DNA from: Bacteroidales bacterium
GTDB lineage: Bacteria; Bacteroidota; Bacteroidia; Bacteroidales; 4484-276
NCBI GenBank assembly: GCA_021740425.1
Contig: JAIOZV010000009.1
Location: 1-36,149, forward strand
DNA length: 36,149 nt
Direction of reading: 5' to 3'
A program made the position numbers and the translations under genes. The notes beneath the pieces were generated by a model. The model saw nothing but the letters and a program-made list of their open reading frames with translations. It ran no database searches and was not told the origin of the DNA. Shown piece by piece: positions 7,979 through 16,108 of this stretch (position 1 is the stretch's first letter; each line of letters opens with the position of its first letter).

Positions 7979-9367
7979 ATGATGAAGAATAACAATCTAC
8001 TGAAAGATAAGATAGGCGTGCGTTTCTCCATTCTATTCCTCGTGGCTTTTGTGCAGGCGGCCAATTATTATTTTTATGATGCCATATCGCCGCTTAAGCG
8101 CACGCTGGAAACTGAGTTTGGATTTAGTTCCTCAGATTTTGGCTTGTTTGTTTCCTTTTACTCGGTGCCCAATACTTTTTTGCTGATGGCCATTGTTGGT
8201 GGTATCATTCTCGATAAATTGGGTATCCGCCGCACAGGATCGTTATTTGTAGGAATGATGACCATTGGCGGCTTCATCACTGCCTATGGTGCCAGCACAT
8301 TTTATACCTCCGGTGGCCCAATGTATGGGTTCATGTCATCGTTTTTTCCCGATTATTCCCCCGAGTTGAAAATGATGCTTCTGGGGCGTTTCTTCTATGG
8401 GCTTGGCGCCGAAACAAGTATTGTTGTTATAAGCAAAATCATTGTGAAATGGTTTAAAGGAAAGGAACTTGCTTTGGCTTTTGGCTTAAAAATAGGTATT
8501 GCCCGGCTGGGCTCTTTTGCCGCATTTTATTTTTCTCCAATTATTAAAGATAATGCTTCGCATTGGACCATTGCCGTATGGTTCGCTGCCATTTTGCTGG
8601 GCGTAGGTTTTCTTGCCTTTTTGTATTATACCATGATAGATAAAAAAATCGACAGGCAGATTAACGAACATGTGGTTTTACTGAAACAGGACGAAAAATT
8701 CAATCTGGCTGAGTTGGGTAAGTTATTGACCAACCGCTCGTTTATTTATGTCTCGCTGATTTGCTTAACCTTCTACTCCGCTGTGTTCCCGTTCCAGTCG
8801 TTTTCGCCCGATTTTTTCCTTAACAAATTTGGCCTCGATGAGCAGGCCAGCGGAAAAATTGCTTCCTACCTGAGTTTGGGAACCATGTTTTTTACACCAT
8901 TTTTTGGTTTTCTGGTTGATAAAATCGGCAAAAGTGCCACCTTTATGATATTTGGTTCCCTGATGCTTGTTTTCATTCACCTCACCTTTGCTTTAACCAT
9001 GTTCAATCCCATTGTTTTGATGGTTTTGCTGGGGATCACATTTTCGCTTGTGCCTGCAGCCATGTGGCCAACAGTTGCAAAAATTGTGGATGAAAAAAGA
9101 ATAGGTACAGCTTATGGTGCCATGTTTTCAATTCAAAACCTCGGCTTGTGGGCATTTCCGCTTCTCATAGGTATTGTGCTCGACAAAACCAATCCGGGCA
9201 TTACCGATGCGGTGAAAGCAACAGGCAATTACGCCTACGATTACACCTGGGCTATACTGATGCTGGCAGGCCTGGGAATGCTCGGACTGATATTTGCCCT
9301 GCTGCTGAAAAGAGAGGATAAAGTAGCAGGATACGGATTGGAACTTCCATCCAATAAAAAAGTATAA
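7979..9367 (+). CDS. MFS transporter, MFSD1-like (second of a tandem pair)
   Basis: 462 aa from ATG 7979 (MMKNNNLLKDKIGVRFSIL), with about 12 membrane helices. It shares the diagnostic blocks with its neighbour: KIIVKWFKGKELALAFGLKIGIARLGS, YSAVFPFQSFSPDFF, AAMWPTVAKIVDEKRIGTAYGAM and NLGLWAFPLLIGIVLD. It is even closer than the first copy to what I recall of MFSD1 (which has WFKGKELNLVFGL and an ARIGS motif). The protein ends LLLKREDKVAGYGLELPS, like the LMLKAEDKKKGYGLEMP end of copy one, showing duplication of the whole gene. The two could form a heteromeric or substrate-split pair; this is not visible in the sequence. Confidence 0.86.
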   Translation: MMKNNNLLKDKIGVRFSILFLVAFVQAANYYFYDAISPLKRTLETEFGFSSSDFGLFVSFYSVPNTFLLMAIVGGIILDKLGIRRTGSLFVGMMTIGGFITAYGASTFYTSGGPMYGFMSSFFPDYSPELKMMLLGRFFYGLGAETSIVVISKIIVKWFKGKELALAFGLKIGIARLGSFAAFYFSPIIKDNASHWTIAVWFAAILLGVGFLAFLYYTMIDKKIDRQINEHVVLLKQDEKFNLAELGKLLTNRSFIYVSLICLTFYSAVFPFQSFSPDFFLNKFGLDEQASGKIASYLSLGTMFFTPFFGFLVDKIGKSATFMIFGSLMLVFIHLTFALTMFNPIVLMVLLGITFSLVPAAMWPTVAKIVDEKRIGTAYGAMFSIQNLGLWAFPLLIGIVLDKTNPGITDAVKATGNYAYDYTWAILMLAGLGMLGLIFALLLKREDKVAGYGLELPSNKKV

Positions 9368-9420
9368 GCGCCTGTTGCAAACTTTCATTTATCTTTAGCA
9401 GGTCATTTAGCCGAAGTGTT

Positions 9421-10962
9421 TTGAAAGCATTGCAAAATAATATTCTCATCCTCTTAGCCTTTATAGCCGCCGGTTTATCGGGATTTTCCCAGGAATTCCC
9501 GCAAATCAAAGCAGGTGATTCTTTTGAACCTCCCTCCGGAAAAATTTCCGGTTTCATGGCGAGGGAAGGAAAGATTACCTATTGCCTTCAATTGGACGAA
9601 AAAGGATATTTCGGTTTGGAGGAACAATCGGAATGTGCAATCCTGATTTTTGATGATGATTTGAAGCTGCTTCAAAAGCTTGATTTGACATACAGTATTG
9701 ATGAAAAGCTGAAAAAATTGGAACCAATCTCATTTTTTAAGGCGAACACAGGTTTTGTTTTGCTCTGTCGTAATTGGTCACCCCATAATCTTACTGTCAA
9801 TGCCTACCTGTTTAAAATCGATTCAAGCGGATTGATTGTAGAGCTGCTAAATCCAGGAACCATCGAAAACATAAGTAAATCTGATGCCGGATTCGATTTT
9901 TTTGCTTTGCACAAAATTCATTACGACACCACCAATCAATACGTTTTTACAATTAAAACACCATCTTTTCAGGAGGTTTCCGAAAGGATTGTTTTAAATA
10001 TTTATGACGAAAACCTGACATTAACCGGGAACAGGCTTTTGGATTACCCCGACGATTTTATGGATTATAATTTTTCAGGGCTGATCAGCAGCGGCAATGG
10101 ATTGTTTTTTATCCACGTCGAAAATTCCAATCCTTTTGAAGTTAACGATGTTGTCCATCAAATTGTGGTTTATGACATGAATTCAGACAATTTCGAAACC
10201 TTTACTTTGAGTTTTAAAAACAGGATGCCAAAGAAAGTGGCACTCTTCCACATCGAAAAGGACATAATTGCGCTGATGGGATATTTTGCGAAAGATAGAT
10301 TTGATGATGAGCCAATGGGAATATTTTACCATTTGTTTGATGCGAAAACCGGAGACTTGCTTGTGGAAAATATTTATGATTTTTCTGATGAGGAAAAGGC
10401 ATTCCTCGAACCGGGAAAATATTCTTCAACTGCTACCTACGAAAATCTGATGCCGGCTGCGGTGCATATCACCAGTCACAATCATGTTTTGTTGCTTTTC
10501 GAATACAACTGGAAAAGAATCATGCTGATCAGGGACCAAAAGGGGATGCTTTACGACAAGCCATATTTTTATGCTAATGAGGTTTTTATATTTCAATTTG
10601 ATGCAGCCAATCAACGCAACCACTTTGCAATAATTCCAAAAAAGCAGGCATTGGGCTATGACAGGGAGATTTTGGGATTTACCAGTTTTATTACTGAAAG
10701 TAACCTTTTTGTGTTGTACAACGACAACCCCAAAAACAGAAATATTACAAATGAAGGCAAGTTGAAGACGATGAAAGGGAAATATGAAATGATGATAGCT
10801 GAATATAATTTGCTTTCGGGCGATTTCGGGAAAAAAGTTTTCTCAGATCCAAACAATCAATTCGTGTTAAACCCATCTGATGTTTTTCATGCCGATGATT
10901 CAACCTTGTTGTTTATTGATCGTTCGGAAAATCCTGCCCTGGTTAAAATTAAAATAAGGTGA
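9421..10962 (+). CDS. Secreted protein of unknown function
   Basis: 513 aa. The N-terminus MKALQNNILILLAFIAAGLSGFSQEF is a Sec signal peptide with probable cleavage after GFS; no lipobox cysteine is present. The rest is rich in beta-strand-like segments with recurring aromatic and Asp/Asn turns (for example CAILIFDDDLKLLQKLDLTY, IVVYDMNSDNFETFTL, GIFYHLFDAKTGDLLVENIYDF), which may be a propeller-like fold, but I could not define blades. The start must be TTG at 9421: the frame has a stop at 9364-9366 and no ATG before the signal peptide. It is convergent with xerD, 30 bp away. I do not recognise the family. Confidence 0.75.
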   Translation: MKALQNNILILLAFIAAGLSGFSQEFPQIKAGDSFEPPSGKISGFMAREGKITYCLQLDEKGYFGLEEQSECAILIFDDDLKLLQKLDLTYSIDEKLKKLEPISFFKANTGFVLLCRNWSPHNLTVNAYLFKIDSSGLIVELLNPGTIENISKSDAGFDFFALHKIHYDTTNQYVFTIKTPSFQEVSERIVLNIYDENLTLTGNRLLDYPDDFMDYNFSGLISSGNGLFFIHVENSNPFEVNDVVHQIVVYDMNSDNFETFTLSFKNRMPKKVALFHIEKDIIALMGYFAKDRFDDEPMGIFYHLFDAKTGDLLVENIYDFSDEEKAFLEPGKYSSTATYENLMPAAVHITSHNHVLLLFEYNWKRIMLIRDQKGMLYDKPYFYANEVFIFQFDAANQRNHFAIIPKKQALGYDREILGFTSFITESNLFVLYNDNPKNRNITNEGKLKTMKGKYEMMIAEYNLLSGDFGKKVFSDPNNQFVLNPSDVFHADDSTLLFIDRSENPALVKIKIR

Positions 10963-10992
10963 GGCCGGCCGGTGAACACTTTCCATAGCAGC

Positions 10993-11907
10993 CTATTGTT
11001 TGTATTTACCCAGGGGGTGATATTTCTCGATGGTTTCTCTCAGATATTTTCGGTCGAGATGGGTGTAAATTTCGGTGGTGGTAATGGACTCGTGTCCCAG
11101 CATGTCCTGCACTGCACGTAAATCGGCACCTCCCTCCACCAGATGTGTGGCAAAAGAATGTCGGAAAGTGTGTGGGCTGATGCTTTTTCGCAGGCCTGCT
11201 TTTTCGGCCAAATTTTTAACAATGATAAAAATCATTACCCTTGTCAGTTTTTTTCCGTTTCTGTTTAAAAATACAAAATCTTCATGTCCTTTTTTAATGT
11301 CGTGATGCACTCTCGACAAGTTCATGTATGTTGTGATTTGTTTCATTGCCATATCGCCCACAGGCACCCACCTTTCTTTATTTCCCTTACCTGTAATTTT
11401 TACAAAACCTAAGTCGAAATGCAGGTTGGAGATTTGTAAATTGATGAGTTCCGATACCCTCAAACCACAACCATACAATGTTTCGATGATGGCGCGGTTG
11501 CGCTCACCTTCGGGTTTTGAGAGGTCGATGGCTGCAAGTATTTTTTCAATCTCAGCATTGCTTAGTGTGTCGGGGAGTTTTCGGGCAGTTCGGGGAACTT
11601 CCAAAAGTTCGGTTGGATCGGTATGGATAAGGTCTTCGAGCAGCAGGTATTTGTAAAAAGCCCGGATGCCTGAAACAATGCGAGCCTGACTTATGGCGCT
11701 CATGCCCAACTCGTTGATCCAGGCAATGAAATCCCTGAGGTTTTTATAATTTACTTTCTCCGGCGATGGTATTTTTTCATCTTTCATAGCCAGAAATTGC
11801 CAGAGCTTTTCGATGTCATGCACGTAGGCTTGAACCGAATTGCCGGAAAGCGATTTTTCGAGTTGCAAAAACGACCTGAATCCTTTAATTTGTATTTCCC
11901 AGTTCAT
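10993..11907 (-). CDS. xerD: Tyrosine recombinase XerD
   Basis: 304 aa, normal for XerC/XerD. The N-terminal SAM-like core-binding domain covers residues 5-95. The catalytic domain has all six expected residues: Arg150 (GCGLRVSEL), Lys174 (TGKGNKER), His246 and Arg249 (PHTFRHSFATHL), His272 (LGHESI) and the nucleophile Tyr281 (IYTHLD). In the cell it resolves chromosome dimers at dif, together with XerC and FtsK. It has no extra insertion of the integron-integrase type between the second and third catalytic boxes, so I call it the housekeeping recombinase. It borders the accessory block to its right, which matters because Xer enzymes can also serve as the recombinase for small mobile units. 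Confidence 0.94.
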   Translation of the reverse strand: MNWEIQIKGFRSFLQLEKSLSGNSVQAYVHDIEKLWQFLAMKDEKIPSPEKVNYKNLRDFIAWINELGMSAISQARIVSGIRAFYKYLLLEDLIHTDPTELLEVPRTARKLPDTLSNAEIEKILAAIDLSKPEGERNRAIIETLYGCGLRVSELINLQISNLHFDLGFVKITGKGNKERWVPVGDMAMKQITTYMNLSRVHHDIKKGHEDFVFLNRNGKKLTRVMIFIIVKNLAEKAGLRKSISPHTFRHSFATHLVEGGADLRAVQDMLGHESITTTEIYTHLDRKYLRETIEKYHPLGKYKQ

Positions 11908-11924
11908 CGCATATTGTAAATGGT

Positions 11925-11932
11925 CAAAGATA
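11925..11932 (-). promoter_or_regulatory. Probable xerD promoter (-7 box)
   Basis: The minus strand reads TATCTTTG (TAnnTTTG), 17 nt before the xerD start. A TTAG about 20 nt further up is a weak match to the -33 TTTG. Confidence 0.5.
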
Positions 11933-12265
11933 ATAACTTATCGGGGCACTAATTTAACTTTAGTGATTCATCCTGTACAAGCCCAATATTGAATGGAGCA
12001 TGTAAGCTGATTCAGCGTGAGCTTTAGGGCTCACGGCCATCAACTCGATTATGTGTCGGTCATCATTATCATCTCAAATCCCTCCGACAGTTAAATTTAC
12101 TGCAATGACCTTTACTTCGATTTTTTCACTCAATTTACTTTACACGGCTTTATGCTCAATCCTGCCTCGTTCTGCTCAAAATTGTTTTACTCAAAGAACT
12201 TGTTAATGAACTCAACTGCTAATTTCCTCTTTCTCACTGGCAGCCAACAGTCTAGTATGAGAATA
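11933..12265. other. Gene-poor stretch upstream of xerD
   Basis: No gene is convincing here. CACTAA / TTAGTG at 11947-11965 forms a small hairpin. GTGAGC TTTAGG GCTCAC at 12018-12035 is a perfect 6-bp hairpin with a 6-nt loop. On the minus strand about 26 codons beginning MAVSPKAHAESAYML (near 12041 to 11963) are open but isolated. The 60-codon plus-strand frame at 12152 has no coding character. I read the stretch as decayed cassette or intergenic sequence. Confidence 0.4.
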
Positions 12266-12321
12266 GTAGCCGATTGCGTGGCACTTTCCTGTCAGGTTAC
12301 ACGAAAGTTGAAGCGGGCTAC
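12266..12321. repeat. Nested hairpin beside element A
   Basis: GTAGCC (12266-12271) pairs with GGCTAC (12316-12321). Inside it ACTTTC (12283-12288) pairs with GAAAGT (12303-12308). The right outer arm overlaps the left end of element A, so two palindromes share one boundary motif, GGGCTACAACCC. Confidence 0.5.
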
Positions 12322-12372
12322 AACCCTTGAATAACCTACTATCCCGGCAATTTTTTATGCCGCGTGTTATTG
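12316..12372 (-). repeat. attC-like boundary element A
   Basis: Read on the minus strand, it opens with CAATAAC (12372-12366) and closes with GTTGTAG (12324-12318). These are identical to the outer heptamers of element C, 2 kb away. Between them is a hairpin CGGCA-ATTTTTTA-TGCCG. The first heptamer contains the last sense codon (CAA) and the stop (TAA) of the lipoprotein gene. The order gene, AAC box, palindrome, GTT box is that of an integron cassette end. The boxes deviate from the strict attC consensus RYYYAAC / GTTRRRY. Confidence 0.55.
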
Positions 12373-13131
12373 GTTGGGGTTCTTATATTCAATTCCATAT
12401 TTGTCAAATAATGTAGTCAGATATTTTATTCCGCCAATCACACCCAAATTCCCTTCTTGTCCTGAAACAATTCCTACTAAATATCCATTTTTGTCTATAA
12501 CAGGAGAACCACTTCTTCCTGCTGGATGAGTATCTGTTTCTAATGGTTTGATATAAAAATAATCACCTAAATTTTTGAAACATTGCAATTTTATTAATGC
12601 AGGCTTGCTATTGTCTTTCTGCATCATTCCCCATCCTACTGCATAAACAATCTCATTGCTCTTTACCGGTGTAAATCTAATCTTCAATGGATACAATTGA
12701 TTATTCTGTCCATCTATTTCAAAAATAATCCAATCACGGACTTTTAATGTATTAAACTGACCAATCTGTTCGTTTTGGTTTGTATTTATTAATCGTTTTA
12801 TAGTCACAGCTTTTTCTTTATGGTTCTTAGGGTACATATTCCAATAATTAAATTTATTACCCAAATCAATACTGTTTAATCCAAGTTGATTTTCAAAAAC
12901 CATAAATAGATGTTTACATGAAACTCCTATTGTATCCAATCCGGTATTTACGAGAAATGAATTTGCAATATCAGAATAAGTTGTGTCCTTAAAACTAATC
13001 TCATTGCTTAGTGCAAAATCAGGCCAGGAAGAAACAGGTTTCTCAATCCAAGATTCTTTTATAATCTGGGGTGAATTTTGGCATCCAAACAATAACATTA
13101 TACCAGTCAAGATTAAAGCTACTTTTTTCAT
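12367..13131 (-). CDS. Trypsin-like serine protease, predicted lipoprotein
   Basis: 254 aa. MKKVALILTGIMLLFGC is a lipoprotein signal peptide with lipobox LFGC (Cys17), so the mature protein is probably membrane-anchored on the periplasmic or surface side. A putative catalytic triad can be placed: His74 (GVSCKHLF), Asp133 (KVRDWIIFEI) and Ser207 (PAGRSGSPVI), followed by GYLVGIVSG, the usual strand after the serine box of S1 proteases. No PDZ domain follows, unlike DegP. It stands alone between boundary elements A and B, as a one-gene unit. The stop codon is inside the AAC box of element A. Its A/T-rich codon use is like the other accessory genes. The physiological target is unknown. Confidence 0.72.
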   Translation of the reverse strand: MKKVALILTGIMLLFGCQNSPQIIKESWIEKPVSSWPDFALSNEISFKDTTYSDIANSFLVNTGLDTIGVSCKHLFMVFENQLGLNSIDLGNKFNYWNMYPKNHKEKAVTIKRLINTNQNEQIGQFNTLKVRDWIIFEIDGQNNQLYPLKIRFTPVKSNEIVYAVGWGMMQKDNSKPALIKLQCFKNLGDYFYIKPLETDTHPAGRSGSPVIDKNGYLVGIVSGQEGNLGVIGGIKYLTTLFDKYGIEYKNPNQ

Positions 13132-13185
13132 TATTTTTTAGTTTTTATTTATGGTTAATTATTGGTAGTTCCAGTATTTTACCTT

Positions 13186-13317
13186 GCCACAACCGTTTGG
13201 CGCTTGGCGCAGTGGCGGATTTCGGAGCACGTTTCTATCCACCCAAAAAATGTTTGATACGGGCAAAAATGCTCGAATTGGCATTTTTCCCGCCATTTGA
13301 TATATTGCGTGTTTTAG
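13186..13317 (-). repeat. attC-like boundary element B
   Basis: On the minus strand it opens with CTAAAAC (13317-13311) followed by ACGC, just as in element A, and closes with GTTGTGG (13193-13187). The inside holds a clear hairpin at 13261-13291 (GGG-AAAAATGC / GCATTTTTCCC with one bulged C) and GGCGCTTGGCGC near 13199-13210. It starts 9 nt after the DUF418 stop and ends 55 nt before the lipoprotein start. Confidence 0.55.
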
Positions 13318-13326
13318 CCAGTTTTT

Positions 13327-14403
13327 CTATCGGATTATTTTTTTCATTATCCATTCTACAGGTCCATTTTCTCTACTTTTCAGCCAATAAGTTGCAAAGA
13401 ATACACATAAAACACTAAAAATTAAAGCATACGCTACTGAAAATTCTATTGGATAATTCCCCATTTTTTCCGGGTTAATGGCTTCAATAATTCCCATACC
13501 AATAATTACGTGTGCAACATAAAAAGTTAGAGCTAATTGTCCCGTTTTATTTAGAGCCAAAAGTATTTTGTTTGTTGAAAATCTTTTTCCGATTATGATA
13601 CAGGCTGATATTATTGAGATGGAAATTGCGATTCCATTAAACATATATATTGGTAATGGTGGCATTGGGTTTGTTCCAATAATTTCTGATAATTCACTTG
13701 CTGTTTGTTCGTTTCCTTCTGATAAAAATGAAATTGACAAGTGTGATAAAATTTGAATTACAACAAAAGCAATTGAGCTAACCCAAAATGCTTTTTTGAT
13801 AAATCTGTGACTTTTCAAGTCCTGTTTACCAAACCAAAAGCCAAAAAGCATAAAAGCAGTCCAAGGAATTACTGGGTGAAAACCATTGAAGAGTAGATTT
13901 CTAAAAAATCCATTAAATGTCCAAAAATCGAGATAGTGTAAAGTTTCAAAATCCCAACCATTTTCATAATCCAAAAAGCCTAAAATAAAAGGGTAAAGCA
14001 GTATTAATGCAATTGCCGAAATTAAAATAGTTTTTTCATTGCTCGATAATAAAAGTAAAATAACAAGCATATAAATTCCATAAAAATGCAGAATATCCGC
14101 TGGCCAAATTACTATATATGAAAGACCAACAATGAATAGGAACAAGGCTCTTTTTGCAATTCTTATTCGGGCAGTTTTTAATTTTTGGCTGTCATTATTT
14201 CTCAATGCAGAATTTGTCATTAAAGCAAGTCCAACGCCTGCTAAAACCACAAAAGTTGCTGCTGCCTTTCCGTCAAAAGCACTTGCAAATGATTTAACCC
14301 AACTCAATCCATTTTCGCCAAGTACGACTTTAAAATTAACGATTATCATTCCGATAACTGCTAATGCTCTTGCTATATCAATTCCGATTATTCTTTCTTT
14401 CAC
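13327..14403 (-). CDS. DUF418-family polytopic membrane protein (YeiB-like)
   Basis: 358 aa with about 9-10 hydrophobic helices. The N-terminus ERIIGIDIARALAVIGMIIVNF is the hallmark of the heparan-alpha-glucosaminide N-acetyltransferase-like / DUF418 superfamily. The C-terminal part KTGQLALTFYVAHVIIGMGI is the DUF418 signature with its conserved Tyr and His in the membrane. The family is thought to transfer acyl groups across the membrane or to act as a transporter; no function is proven for members like this. The start is GTG at 14403, because the frame is closed by a stop at 14407-14409. It sits alone between elements B and C, as a cassette-like unit. Confidence 0.8.
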   Translation of the reverse strand: MKERIIGIDIARALAVIGMIIVNFKVVLGENGLSWVKSFASAFDGKAAATFVVLAGVGLALMTNSALRNNDSQKLKTARIRIAKRALFLFIVGLSYIVIWPADILHFYGIYMLVILLLLSSNEKTILISAIALILLYPFILGFLDYENGWDFETLHYLDFWTFNGFFRNLLFNGFHPVIPWTAFMLFGFWFGKQDLKSHRFIKKAFWVSSIAFVVIQILSHLSISFLSEGNEQTASELSEIIGTNPMPPLPIYMFNGIAISISIISACIIIGKRFSTNKILLALNKTGQLALTFYVAHVIIGMGIIEAINPEKMGNYPIEFSVAYALIFSVLCVFFATYWLKSRENGPVEWIMKKIIR

Positions 14404-14419
14404 GGGTTATTCTTAAATT

Positions 14420-14565
14420 GGCTACAACGGTTGACAATATGAAACGGTTGGGTTTTCGGAGCGCGTCTTTATTCACCGAGGAAAAAGCTGAAGCGGGAAC
14501 CAAAACCTCGCAAACCACTGAACCCCAACTGTTTTATATTGTGTATTGTACGCTGGCCGTTATTG
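14420..14565 (-). repeat. attC-like boundary element C (best preserved)
   Basis: On the minus strand it opens with CAATAAC (14565-14559) and closes with GTTGTAG (14428-14422). Inside, 14434-14452 (ACAATATGAAACGGTTGGG) pairs with 14524-14542 over 19 positions, the only two differences being G-U pairs. Further in, CGAGG and CCTCG (about 14477-14510) can also pair. The outer arms GGC-TACAA / TTGTA-GCC pair with an extra CAGCG bulged on one side. A long, asymmetric, bulged stem of about 145 nt is what a folded attC strand looks like. Confidence 0.65.
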
Positions 14566-14600
14566 TTTTCTAATCTATTTGTCTCATTTTTAATGCACTG

Positions 14601-14719
14601 AAACTCACTCCGTGTGTTGGAGCGGGACGGGCTTGAAGGCTCTTTTGGCATTTTTGGATTGAGGGTAAGCCTTGCGGGAATGCCAAATGTGCCTGAAAGC
14701 GAAGGGATGGTGTGAGTTT
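14601..14719. repeat. Palindromic element, family 2, left of the RM-HEPN operon
   Basis: The outer arms AAACTCACTCC (14601-14611) and GGTGTGAGTTT (14709-14719) pair at 10 of 11 positions. The inner arms TTTGGCATT (14644-14652) and AATGCCAAA (14679-14687) pair perfectly. It contains TCCGTGTGTTGG and AGCGAAGGGATGG, which recur in the same order and orientation in the element at 19241-19330. It begins 9 nt after the HEPN gene stop. Confidence 0.6.
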
Positions 14720-14728
14720 GGATATCAA

Positions 14729-16108
14729 TCATTTTATTAATTCTGTATATAAATTCCATTCTTTTATTCCTAAAAGATTCAATATGAGTATTCCGCATAT
14801 TCTATACAAGAAGATATTATGTTTTTCAATGGTTAAACTATCCACCGAGTCAGAATATCCATGTACTAAACCATCTCTTGTTTCTTTCAACTCATTAATG
14901 GTTATTGGAAAATCATTAACAGGTAATGACTGTGAATTTAAAAAAGTCTCAATAGTACTTTTCATTGGACGATATACTAACTTGTTACGAGCTGTACCAT
15001 TCCATTTTTTTGCAAAATCACATCGTTCCTCAATAGGTACGGTTTTTAACAAAAGCTCTAAGGCTTCTTTATATTTTTTGTTTGTTTCTTTTTTTGATAA
15101 TAGAAGAGTAAATTTTTCTTTTTCTTGAGAAAACCCGCCCATACAAAGCTCAAGAACTGTAAAACGCAATAAAAATCGAGAACTTAAATCAACAAGATGC
15201 GACTGATTAAACAATTCAACCGCTTTAAATAGTTTTTTTTGATTGCTCAAAGCTTTCTTTGCCCAATCAGCTTTTAAAAAAGCATCAAGATTCCATTGAT
15301 TACCAAAGCCAGATAAACCAAGCGAATTTTTGTCATTGTTTCTATCCTGATAGACACTTTTAATAGAAATAGTATGCTCTTTAAAATAAAGCTTTGCAAC
15401 AAAATACTCTATTTCAAAATGAAAGTAAAAGGAAAGAATATATTTAACTGTTTCAGAATATTGAAAACATTTTTCTTCATTAGTTTCATTGTAATTAAAA
15501 TGAATTTTAGGTGTCTTTTTTATTGTGGCAGTATCTTTTTTTACCGAATCGCTGTAACCAAATTCAAATTCAGGGCGGAAAGTCGCTGATTCAATACTAT
15601 AAAAATCATCTTTGTCTTTATAGCGACGAATTTCAAAACAGTCGTTGTTTTGAAACAAGGTAGAATAAAAACCACTAACAACTTTAAAGCTATTAGGAGA
15701 CAGATAGAAATCTCCAGTATTTAATTTTTCTTTTATTGGCTGCAAATAAAGTTTAACTGTATTCAATTTTATTGAATAGTATTGCAAATCACCTTCATAT
15801 TGAGCTGACCCAGATGTTGCCCCAATAAGCTGAGAACCAGCGAAGGATACATTTAATAATACTTGATTTGGGCTTACAGAAGAAACGTGAATGTACTCTC
15901 CAAGTTTTTTTGAATTAATTGAGGATAACCAAGTACTAAATTTATAGTCAAAGTGTGTTGGTGGATTAAATAAAATTCTCAGTTCAATTTCATTTTCTCG
16001 TAAATATAAATGGGAGTGCATGACAGATGGGGTCTTATCAGATTTTAAGAAATATTGGTCAAAATCAATAATCGGGAATGATAAATCTATGCAATAATAG
16101 TGTTCCAT
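14729..16108 (-). CDS. HEPN-motif protein coupled to a type IIG RM enzyme (possible ApeA-like effector)
   Basis: 459 aa, soluble. Residues 1-250 or so are beta-rich and unlike any catalytic family I can name. Residues 290-459 are helical and contain ETRDGLVHGY, an Rx4H motif (Arg411, His416), the catalytic signature of HEPN RNases. It is followed by a long hydrophobic helix (FLYRICGILILNLLGI), as in ApeA-type and related HEPN domains. The domain order and length recall ApeA-like proteins (N-terminal sensing domain plus HEPN), which act in phage defence by RNA cleavage. The start ATG overlaps the stop of the upstream RM gene by one base (TAATG), so translation is probably coupled. No nucleotidyltransferase antitoxin gene is nearby. 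The HEPN motif is visible; a defence role is inference. Confidence 0.6.
   Translation of the reverse strand: MEHYYCIDLSFPIIDFDQYFLKSDKTPSVMHSHLYLRENEIELRILFNPPTHFDYKFSTWLSSINSKKLGEYIHVSSVSPNQVLLNVSFAGSQLIGATSGSAQYEGDLQYYSIKLNTVKLYLQPIKEKLNTGDFYLSPNSFKVVSGFYSTLFQNNDCFEIRRYKDKDDFYSIESATFRPEFEFGYSDSVKKDTATIKKTPKIHFNYNETNEEKCFQYSETVKYILSFYFHFEIEYFVAKLYFKEHTISIKSVYQDRNNDKNSLGLSGFGNQWNLDAFLKADWAKKALSNQKKLFKAVELFNQSHLVDLSSRFLLRFTVLELCMGGFSQEKEKFTLLLSKKETNKKYKEALELLLKTVPIEERCDFAKKWNGTARNKLVYRPMKSTIETFLNSQSLPVNDFPITINELKETRDGLVHGYSDSVDSLTIEKHNIFLYRICGILILNLLGIKEWNLYTELIK

Noticed and set aside
10993-11907. XerD as an integron integrase
   Set aside because: Length and spacing between the catalytic boxes are those of housekeeping XerD and no extra integrase-type segment is visible, so any cassette recombinase must be elsewhere or XerD must be hijacked.
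12152-12334. 60-codon plus-strand ORF
   Set aside because: Serine- and asparagine-rich chance frame with no start context; it runs into palindromic element sequence.
14364-14573. 69-codon plus-strand ORF over element C
   Set aside because: It is explained by the palindromic element and overlaps the DUF418 start on the other strand.
14729-16108. HEPN-MNT toxin-antitoxin pair
   Set aside because: No small nucleotidyltransferase gene is adjacent, and the protein is about three times longer than a typical HEPN toxin.
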